A stretch of DNA of 64,000 bases from Dendrocalamus latiflorus (taxonomy: Eukaryota; Streptophyta; Magnoliopsida; Poales; Poaceae), in the NCBI GenBank assembly GCA_017311315.1, contig CM029632.1, positions 12,981,014 through 13,045,013 on the forward strand, written 5' to 3'. Position numbers and translations under genes: made by a program. A model generated the notes under the pieces. It was given only the letters and a program-made list of their open reading frames with translations, was not told where the DNA came from and made no database searches. The stretch's first letter is position 1; each line of letters starts with the position of its first letter. Shown here one piece after another: positions 55,288-64,000 of this stretch.

Positions 55288-56100
55288 TATAGCAACCTTA
55301 CAACGGTGATTAATGGTGAGATTTGAACTCTGGTCATCACTAAAGTAAGAGAAAAACTAACGAACAGAAATACCATTCGTTAGCCTTCCAACGGGATAGC
55401 CGGCAACCGTAGGATATCTAAAGCCACACGACAGGATATTTCTCATCCACTCCGCTCTCGCAACCACACGCGCACTCTCCTCTTCCCGCTCCCTCTCATT
55501 CTCCCTCCCTCCTCGCTGTCGTCACCTCACTCTCCACCGCCGCCCCCACCGCACACCGGATCTAGTGGCCTGGATAGGCCTACCGCCGAATCTGGTGTCG
55601 AAGGAGGGAAATCCGCCGAATTCAGGCATAGAAGGAGGGTGGGGGAGGCGGCGGCCCGGCGGGGTAGGAGGGCAGTGGGCAGAGACGGAGGGTGGTGGCA
55701 GCGACAAATGTGGCAATTAGGTTGGGCGGGGTAGAGCGGTGGGAAGGGGTTGGGGGCGGCGCAGCGAGGCAACGACGGCACCATGGACCGCGGGTGGTGG
55801 TGGAGGGGGCAGGTGCAGCGGAGGGGGCGCAAGGAGCTACCCAGGGTGGCGTGGCGATGAGGTACTCTTATCTTCCTCCATGAAACATAGAGAAAGGGAG
55901 GGGAGGGACAGTGCAAGGGGAGGTACGCCATCGGAGGCCTCCCGACGGCATACCATCTGGTAGTACTTCTCCTAAAGTAAAGCCTTATCACGATGAACTT
56001 TCCTGATGCCTTTCAAATGCAGGGAAAGACCGACATAGCTTCTTAAAGGCCAAAGGTGGTCTTCTCTTACAAATTTCCTAAGATGCACTAATTTTCACCA
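55288..56100. other. intergenic, GC-rich in the middle, no gene supported
   Basis: 55440-55970 is C/T-rich and then G-rich, giving overlapping Pro- or Gly-rich frames on both strands that show no domain. It may be a decayed leader or LTR piece. Confidence 0.3.
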
Positions 56101-57379
56101 CTTGCGTATTAACAAAACTAGCGGGTGGCCAATGAATTTGCGCAGATAGACTTGTTTTAAATTTTGTAGTATCAAATTATATAATTACCTAGATGATTGA
56201 GAATATATTTACATATCTTGTAAGCTAATTAGATTTTAAGACATCAAAAAAATTGAAAATGACAATAGAACATTGAAGGAAAATACAATTTGAGAAATGT
56301 AATTGGAGTATAAGTTTTAATGGAAGAAAATCATTGAGCATAATAAGTTATTGGGGTTATTAGAAATATAATCACTCTCCATCATGCATGCCCATATTCT
56401 TTCTCCATTAGTTAGTTTTTTCCAAAATATATGCATGCACATGCACATCTATTTAATCTCAAACAATACATTAATTATGTATGTGGCAAATTATTTTATT
56501 AGTTTGTATGGTATTAGAGTACCTTGCTTACATATATACCGATACACCACAGGTGATCTACTTTGAACTTATCTTTTCTCACATGTTGGCTGCCTCACCT
56601 TGCTGTGTGTATTCTATCTCTTCTTGATCAATCCCTCTCAACTGCTACCCCTTTTAATACAATACTCCACCATATAGTTCTCTTCTACTTCTCTCTAATT
56701 ATTGTTAATTGCTGACCGTTGTGACATCAAACATCATACACGTGCAACCAGCACTGATCCCTGCCAGGGGCACCCATCACATTCTTTCCAATGGCCCCAA
56801 GCCTATTCCCTACGTGGTTATGTCTACATCATCTCCGAGTTCTGCGCTCCTCTGCTTCTGTAACTATGCTTCTATTTATACGAATGTATGCATGTATATA
56901 CACATGCATGATGTTTATGACTTCCTTACTAACTGCGATGATCTCTCATCTTCACCGATGTTGACATATCTGTTTTAGTCATTGTCTAACAATATGGAGA
57001 ATCTTCTCATCATCGGCAATGACGTCATGGCGCTCACTAGTAATGTCATGCTCCTAGCTACCCGGTAGCCCCATAGCTCATCTTTCAATGCAAAGCTTCA
57101 CTCCTCTCTATCCAACTTCCCCATCATTGAGTTTTGTTGGTCACAGACTTCTTCAATAACATTAACACTCACCACTTGTTGTTGTAGCCCTTTTGACTCT
57201 AGCATTTCTCATCAACACCTCCAGCAAGCAACATGGCATTGTCCTCATCAAATGGCAAAGGTGAGCAGCACGACATTATTCTCATCTCCACCACCACCGC
57301 CTCAGCTCTTCGCTTCCCCATGGGTCAATATCTTCTTATAGGACAAATAGACACATTGCACTTTTTCGCGGTCTCTAAC
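56101..57379. other. AT-rich intergenic sequence
   Basis: AACTAGCGGGTGGCC near 56117 resembles an inverted Helitron 3' end, without other support. Short plus-strand frames (56709-56978, 57233-57469) have no recognised domain. Confidence 0.3.
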
Positions 57380-58310
57380 TTTTATATTTATTCAAAATTT
57401 CAGTTATTTTTTGCTGGAGTTCATACACAAATTAAATTGCTAATCTATTTAATATATTCTAAATTTTAATTCTTTAGGAATTTTATTTTGCAATTCATAT
57501 GAAAAGCAAATTACAAATTTTATTTATTTTTTATTTCAAATTCCAATTTTTTATGGAATTCATATACAAATTCAATTGCTATTTTTAAAATTTTTATTCC
57601 AAATTACAGTTATTTAGGGATTTACTTTGGAATTTGTATGGAACTCAAATTGTGAATTGTATTTTACTTTATTCAAAATTTCAGGTATTTGTTTACTAGA
57701 GTTTGTATATAAATTAAATTGCTAATTTATTTAATTTAGTCTAAATTTAAGTTATTTATGGATTTTATTTTGGAATTCATGTGGAAAATCATATTGAAAT
57801 TACCTTTTATTTTTATTCCAACATTCAATTATTTTTTTGGTGAAATTCATATGCAAATCTAATTTCTAATTTTTCTTTAGTTGTTATTCTAAATTACAGT
57901 TGAAATTCTTATGCAAATATAATTGCTTTTTCTTTAATTTTTATTCTATATTACAGTTATTTAGGATCTTACTTTGATATTTGTATCAAAATCAAATTGC
58001 TAATTTTATTTTCATTTTTTTATTCTGAATTTCAGCTGTTTTGGTTGAAATTCGTATACAAATCCCATTGCTATTTTTTATTCTGAATTTCAATTATTGT
58101 TTTGTGAAATTCATTTGCAAATCTAATTGCTAATTTTTCTTTAGTTGTTATTCTAAATTACAGTTGAAATTTTTAGGCAAATATAATTGCTTTTTCTTTA
58201 ATGTTTATTCTGTAATATAGTTATTTAGAATATTACTTTGGTATTCATATCAAAATAAAATTGCTAATTTTATTTTATTTCAATTGGTTTTTTATTTTTG
58301 CTTTAATATT
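57380..58310. repeat. AT-rich modular repeat
   Basis: The order AATTCATATGCAAAT, AATTGCTAATTT, TTTATTCTAAATT(A/T)CAG and TTATTTTTTGG repeats with changes every 80-110 bp, about ten times. It recurs at 60330-60620 in the second copy of the large duplication. Confidence 0.75.
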
Positions 58311-58734
58311 ATAAATTGAGTATGTGCTGTTATCTTGGCCCTCTATGCTTTTCTTCGAGCTCCGTCAGTGTTCAAATCATCAAATGCCATGTTAAACTTC
58401 AGCATTGTGTGGATCCCACTTAATGCGTTTACCGAATACCGAACATAAACAGTTTTGTCTGCTGCCACATTACTTGCTTTGTGGGTGTTGCTACTCTAGA
58501 ATGAAATAACAAGCGGAATACAATTTCTGATGGCTACTTGAGACAGCCCCATAATTTGTTTCAGTGGACCGATTAGCGCTAACACGTTTTTGTGGTCGCA
58601 GTTTAATTAAGAATCATGTATCTTAAAAAAAAGAATCATGCATTCTCAAGAAGGTAAAAAATAGAGAGAGAAAATTTATGTGTGCTAGATAGAAAAGCTT
58701 TTATGTGTGCAAGTGGAGCGCAGAGAAGATTTTA

Positions 58735-59074
58735 GGGGGTCTGTTCGTATTGACTTTTGCTGATAGCTTTTGATTGCGCCTAATGAATAGTAGTAGCTGA
58801 TAGAAACCGTTGATAAATATTAGTGAATGATGAATAGTAGTGCATTATGTAAAAAAGACGATGCAACGAAAGGCACTACAACATTCGGACCATCATACGA
58901 CTTACGAAATTGTGACATAATAAAATATAAAGTGCGATACAACATATAAAAACGCAAAGTAGTGTATGATGAATAGCAATAGATGATTGAAGCAGCTTAT
59001 AAAAACTGAGACGTTCGTATTAGTTTTGGCTTCTAGAAGCAATAGCCAAAAGACAAAGCTAATATGAATGGACC
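58735..59074. mobile_element. Tourist-like MITE, shared by both duplication copies
   Basis: 340 bp with TTA on both sides (58732-58734 and 59075-59077). The ends read GGTCTGTTCGTATT and, inverted, GGTCCATTCATATT. The orthologous copy is 61491-61755. Confidence 0.7.
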
Positions 59075-59486
59075 TTACTCTAGACACTACTGGAAGAACC
59101 TTCCCCAGTTCTTACTAGCTAAGGTGCATTCTTTTCGGCTATGACTTATAGCTATGGCTGATGATTTTTAGTTTTAATATGGGAACTTATGCGAAGGAAC
59201 CGCTTTGAGACAATAACGAAAAAATCATTTGATTTATTTATTCAGAAGAAACCATAAGTCATAAGTCTACTACCAAGTATGTCAGTATGGGGATTTCAAA
59301 CATGATCATTTTTGTATTGACGGGATCACAATATTAGGATCTTGGCAGGATCGTGCCTTCCGAAGATTATATAATTAAGGTCACGACCATTATTTTTCAT
59401 GGAGATCCTAGACTAACACCTCTAATCATAAAAATGTGAAACTAACTAGTCACAAAATTTGACATTTTATACGTCACCATAGCTAA

Positions 59487-59808
59487 GGGCATGTTCATAT
59501 TAGATTTTGTTGATAGCTTTTGACTGCGATTGATGAATAGTAGTATCTGATAGAAGCAGGTGATAAATAGCAGTGGCTAATGAATAATATTGCATTATAT
59601 AAGAAAGACAGTGTAACAAAAGGCACTGCAATATTCAGACCGCTATGTGACTTACAGAATTGTGATATAATAAAATACAAAGTATATTACAATATGTGAA
59701 AATGAAAAATAGTGGCTGATAGAAGTGGTTTATAGAAACTAAGGCATTTATATTGGCTTCTGCTTTTAGAAGTAGAAGGCAAAAGCACAAGCTAATATAA
59801 ATAGATCC
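59487..59808. mobile_element. Tourist-like MITE with empty-site evidence
   Basis: 322 bp flanked by TAA (59484-59486 and 59809-59811), with ends GGGCATGTTCATATTAG and, inverted, GGATCTATTTATATTAG. The second duplication copy has a single TAA at the same place (about 62249, CAATCTAAAAATACG) and no insert, so it serves as the empty site. Confidence 0.8.
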
Positions 59809-60689
59809 TAAAATTACGAATTTGACAGCTAACTTTTATTGCAATGTGTTGTCAAAACATAACAAAATATATTTGTTATACTGTTAAACAAAGGCAAAAC
59901 AAGCTGCGACATTCGCTGAAATTTTCACATTAATCAAAGAAAAAAAGAGAACGATATATGCCATTGATTGTGATGGATTCAGATTATAATGATGCAAATT
60001 GATCAAATATGTATTATAGCTATTACAATTGTATAAGAAATATGATTGCATTTGCAATTGCATACATTAGGCTAGTTAAGACAAATATAAAGGTATTTTT
60101 TAAACAAATCTGCTCACATCATTTCTATACAGCCAACCTAAATACTCAGAAATGCTAATATATTGTTGTGCTAAGGTTAAAAACTTAAAATAATATAGCT
60201 GTGCAAGTTATAGCAGGACGCCACACCGGAGAGGTAACCAACGACAATTCAGCTGTGCATGCACAAAAGCGCCACATCTGTCCTCTACACCAATCCATGA
60301 CGATCGACCAATGCATGCACATGACTCCGAATCTAATTGCTTGTTTTCTTTAATTTTTATTCTAAATTATAATTATTTAGGATTACTTTAGAATTTATAT
60401 CAAAATAAAGTTGTTTATTTTATTTTATTTTTTATTCCGAATTTCAGCTATTTTTTGTTGAAATTTGTATTCATATCTAATTGCTATTTTTGTTTATTTT
60501 TTATTCTGAAGTGTATATTTCTAGAGATTTTCCTCAGGAATTCGTGTGAAAAATTAAATTACTTATTTTTTTTATTTTTATTCTGAATTTCAGTTATTTT
60601 TTATTGTATTTGTCATGGACTCTTGTATTTATTCAGACAAATATAATCTGAACCTATTACAATCAACAGTGTAGATATTTTTCTTTGGC

Positions 60690-60925
60690 TGAGTTCTTTT
60701 CGGCTTATGACTTGTGGATTATGGCTTATGTTACAGTAACTAGCTTTCAAATGGTATGTTTTTTCAAGACGGGGTCAATAGGAATATTGTAGTAAAAAGT
60801 GTACCGAGTTCAGTTGTACTGTCCAAAATCATATGCGACTATTTTCCTTTGCGTACTGTCTCTCGCGAACAGCCATAATTTAAAATTTTAAACCATAAGC
60901 CATCAACCTAAAAGAACCCATCATT
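60690..60925. mobile_element. MITE present only in duplication copy 2
   Basis: Left end GCTGAGTTCTTTTCGGCTTA and an inverted right end around AAGCCATCAACCTAAAAGAAC; same family as 54792-54967 and 55045-55287. Confidence 0.55.
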
Positions 60926-61490
60926 TGTCCTTCGATTAACGTGATAATTTCTAGTTTTTAAGAACAAACGTGATGACTTCCTTTACTTTTGCATTAATAT
61001 TATAATAGATACTAAATTGAGTATGTTCTCTTATCTTGGCCCCTCTATGCTTTTCTTCGAGCTCCGTCGCTTTTCAAATGCCATTTTAAACTTCAGTCTT
61101 GTGTGGATCCCACTGTATGAGGCTATGAGCCCTCCATTGACCACGCGGTGGAAATATAGCACGTAATGCGTTTACCAAATACTACATGGTGGAAATATAG
61201 CACGTAATGCGTTTGCCAAATACCAAACATAAACAGTTTTGTCTGCCACATTAGTTGCTTTGTGGGCATTGCTACTCTAGAATTAAATAACGAGCGGAAT
61301 ACAACTTCTGATGGCTACTTTAGATAGACCCATAATTTGTTTCAGTGGACCTATTAGCGCTAACATATTTTTGTGGTCACGGTTAATTAAGAATCATGTA
61401 TCTTAAAAAAATTAACAACCATGCATTCTCAAGAAAGTAAAAAATAGGAAATGCTTTTATGTGTGCAAGTGGAGCGCTGAGAAGATTTTA

Positions 61491-61755
61491 GGGTTTGTTC
61501 ATATTGGCTTTTGGTGATGGCTTTGGCTGTAGATAATAAATAATAGTGACTAATAGATAGTAGTGGATGATAAATAGTAGTGCATTATATAAGAAAGATG
61601 GTGCAATGAAAGGTACTACAACATTCAGACTGCCATATGACTTACAGAATTATGACATAATAAAATATAAAATACATTACAACATGTGAAGCGTTTGTAT
61701 TGGTTTTAGCTTCTAGAAGGAATAGCCAGAAGGCAAAACCAATATGAATAGGCCT
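61491..61755. mobile_element. Tourist-like MITE, copy in the second duplication
   Basis: 265 bp with TTA on both sides (61488-61490 and 61756-61758), ends GGGTTTGTTCATATTGG and, inverted, AGGCCTATTCATATTGG. Shorter than its partner at 58735-59074 by an internal deletion. Confidence 0.7.
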
Positions 61756-62619
61756 TTACTCTAGACACTGCAGTAAGAACCCTCCCTAGTTCTTACTAGA
61801 TAGTCAAAATATAAACACATAACTACTAGCTAGGGTGTATTATTTTTGGCTACGGCTTATGGTTGCGGCTGATGATTTTTAGTTCTAACACGGGCACTTG
61901 TGCGAAGGAACCGAATGCCGATAAGCTGTTTCAAGAAAACTATCCCGATAAACTGATTCGAACAGCGGTGGAGAAGACGTTCTGTTTATTTGTTCAGAAG
62001 AAACTATAAGTTACAAGTCTGCTACCAAGGATGTTAGTATAGGGATTTCAAACATGATCGTTTTTGTATTGACGGGATCACAATATTAGGATCTTGGCAG
62101 GATCATGCCTTCCGAAGATTATATAATTAAGGTCACGGCCATTATTTTTCATGGAGATCCTATACCACCACCTCTAATTACAAAAAATCACAAAATGTGG
62201 AACTGACTCTAGTCACAAAATTTGATATTTTGTACATCAGCACAATCTAAAAATACGAATTTGACAGCTAACTTTTATTGCAATGTGCTGTCGAAACATA
62301 ACAAAATCTATTTGTTATACTATTAAGCAAAGGCAAAACAAGCTGCCACATTTGCTGAAATTTTCATATTAATCGAAGAAAAAAGAGAAGGATATATACC
62401 ATCGATTGTGATGGGTCTAGATTATAATGGTGTAGATCGATCAAATATGTATAAGAAATATGATTGCATTTGCAATATCACACATTGGGCTAGTTTAGAC
62501 AAATATAAATGTATTTTTTAAATAAATCTGCTCACATCATTTCCGTACAGCCAACCTAAATACTCAGAAATGCTATATATTGTTGTGCTAAGGTTAAAAT
62601 AATATAGTTGTGCTATTTA

Positions 62620-64000
62620 TCTCTACTATTATATAAAGAGGAGTTGGTGGTGGGTCGTCCGATCTCCTTCATCTCTCAGCCGCCCATTCTTCTTCAACTC
62701 TTCGTAGTCATCCGATCTCACGATCCCTCCCGCACTCGTACAGTCTCCTCCACAACCACTCCTGATGACCAGAAAACTTCCCCCTCTCTTAGGCACGTCT
62801 CGACTCCCCCTCTCAGGCGAACCCCCTTCTCCCCCACGCGCTCACGTGATGCCCTTCTCCTTTCGACTTTTACTCTACCCATCATTGTCGCTCCCCTCGC
62901 TTGCCCCTCCCTCACTCCCGCTCCCCTTCACCCCGAGCATTGAGGCCTCCTCGAGCAGGAAGGAGGTACCGCTGCCCCGACAACCTCTCTAGCTCTCCTT
63001 GGTCTCCCTCGACATCCAATCGGCCCCAGCTAACCCCGTCGCCCTCGCCGTCGATGGCCTTCCTGGCTCCATTGGTCGATGGTCGATAGTCGTAGCTACA
63101 TTGGTCGATAGTTAGTTGTCGTAGCTACATTGATTGATGGTCATAGCTGCAGTCGACAGTCGATGCTAAAGACTTGTGTGGTCGGAGATGCAGTCGAGGT
63201 GCTGTGATCGACAAGCCTTGGTCGATGAAGTGGTCGACATGGTGCAGTCGAAGATGGTGGTTGTAGCTAGTGGTCAAAGCCAGTGATCGTAGCTAGTGGT
63301 CGAATACTGTGGTCATAGCTAGTGGTCAAATCCAGCGGTCGTAGCCAGTGTCATAGCCACACTGGTCGTAGCTAGTGGTCATAGCCACAATAGTCGTAGC
63401 TACAGTGGTCATAGCCACAATGGTCGTAGCTACAGTGGTCATAGCTAAGTGGTCGAAGCTGTGGTCGAAGCCATGGTTGAAGGCATGGTTGATGCCAAGG
63501 TCGAAGCCACAATCGCAACTACTGTCAGACAGTCGGTGCTCGAAGACCTGTGTGATTAGAGATGCGGTCAAAAAACTATGGTCGACAAGCCGTAGTCGGT
63601 GAAGTGATCGACAAGACGTGATCGAGCACTGTGGTCGTGAGGTGTGGTCGAAGGCATTGTCAAAACTGTGGTCGAAGCTGCAGTTAGAGGACTCGAAGCC
63701 TGTGGTTGTGGTCGTGGTGTATATGCATGGAGTCGAAGTACGTGGTTGCGGTCGTAGCTACGAGGAGCACTATAGCAGCTGTGTGCGGCTAGTCACTGTA
63801 GCAGTTGTTGGTCACTGTAGAAGTCATCAGCATACTGCGCGGTGTGGGCAGGTGACTGGTAATTGTAGCAGTTGTCAAGCGGCTGAGCAGCATGGGTAGG
63901 TGGCTGAGTGATGTGGGCAGACGGCGCGGTAGTTGAGGCCGAAAAAACCGGATCAGAGGGAGTGGCTGTCAGAGTATGTAGCAGTAGTGGGTGCGTGCAT
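62620..64000 (+). mobile_element. Helitron-like 5' end, element runs out of the window
   Basis: TCTCTACTATTATATAAAG directly after an A, the same terminus as at 45844. The first 350 bp are C/T-rich with no recognised gene. No Rep/helicase sequence is present in the visible part. Confidence 0.4.
63080..63720 (+). repeat. minisatellite of ~15-bp units (TGGTCRTAGCYACAR)
   Basis: GGTCGTAGCTA and GGTCATAGCCA variants alternate, with a better-ordered 30-bp dimer repeated about three times at 63363-63450. Further right the unit decays to GGTCGAAGCC(A/G)TGG forms. Confidence 0.8.

Larger units (their letters stand above)
57910..60214. repeat. large tandem duplication, copy 1
   Basis: Co-linear with 60330-62613 over most of its length, at roughly 85-90% identity by eye. 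Landmarks: TATCTTGGCCC at 58333 and 61033, GATCACAATATTAGG at 59324 and 62086, and ACAGCCAACCTAAATACTC at 60130 and 62548. Confidence 0.8.
60330..62613. repeat. large tandem duplication, copy 2
   Basis: Pairs with 57910-60214. It carries an extra insert at about 60620-60960 and a 41-bp internal duplication around CACGTAATGCGTTT (61160 and 61201), and it lacks the MITE at 59487-59808. Confidence 0.8.

Noticed and set aside
55522..55991. Pro/His-rich minus-strand frame as a gene
   Set aside because: Overlapping frames on both strands in C/T-rich DNA, no domain and no splice evidence.
63326..63571. Minus-strand frame with repeating TTVATTIVAM peptides
   Set aside because: Translation of the 15-bp minisatellite; the unit length keeps the frame open without meaning.

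Overview
The window is nuclear DNA of a grass (Poaceae). The reasons are intron-split plant genes with GT-AG introns and GC-rich first exons, chromovirus and Tat-type Ty3/gypsy elements with long or hypervariable non-coding parts, and a dense load of hAT, Mutator and Tourist-type MITEs. No bacterial or organellar gene organisation is seen. Only three host protein-coding genes are recognisable, and together they cover about a sixth of the window.

Host genes: (1) 1-1860 (+), the last five exons of a MAP70 microtubule-associated protein gene. (2) 22096-25875 (-), a complete eight-exon MACPF-domain protein gene (615 aa) with one GC-AG intron. (3) 48746-54506 (-), a complete eleven-exon gene (458 aa) for a membrane-anchored E1-like enzyme of the TcdA/Tcd1-Tcd2 (cyclic t6A dehydratase) family. 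A promoter-like stretch with a 5'UTR-like exon at about 2690-3072 (+) has no visible coding exons after it.

3.7-22.0 kb is a nested retrotransposon block. It holds a copia-like gag remnant split by a 762-bp hAT element, a 3.57-kb solo LTR (TSD GCTAT), a decayed minus-strand chromovirus with a 2.4-kb short-LTR non-autonomous element inside it (TSD CTCTC), and a young plus-strand chromovirus at 15907-22019 (TSD AAGGG, LTRs about 1% diverged). The young element ends 76 bp from the MACPF stop codon.

26-48.7 kb is intergenic and repeat-rich. Its core is an 11.1-kb Tat-lineage element (30864-41948, TSD GTGGG, LTRs about 10% diverged). That element carries a decayed gag-pol, a satellite-like array of about 46-bp monomers that moves from simple repeats to dimers, a second array of 67-bp units, and a long antisense coding-like region before the 3' LTR. 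Around it lie an older LTR relic, gag-like fragments, microsatellites, local tandem duplications, tRNA-like (SINE-like) segments and an hAT MITE sitting in a Helitron-like 5' end.

54.5-64 kb is AT-rich and has no convincing gene. It is built of Tourist-like MITEs, an AT-rich modular repeat, a tandem duplication of roughly 2.3 kb (about 57.9-60.2 and 60.3-62.6 kb) whose MITE content dates it relative to insertions, and a second Helitron-like 5' end at 62620 followed by a minisatellite.

The three genes show no common pathway; they are neighbours only. The history readable here is one of repeated nesting, with target-site duplications that fix the order of many events. All coordinates and splice sites were read by eye; no alignment or database search was run.
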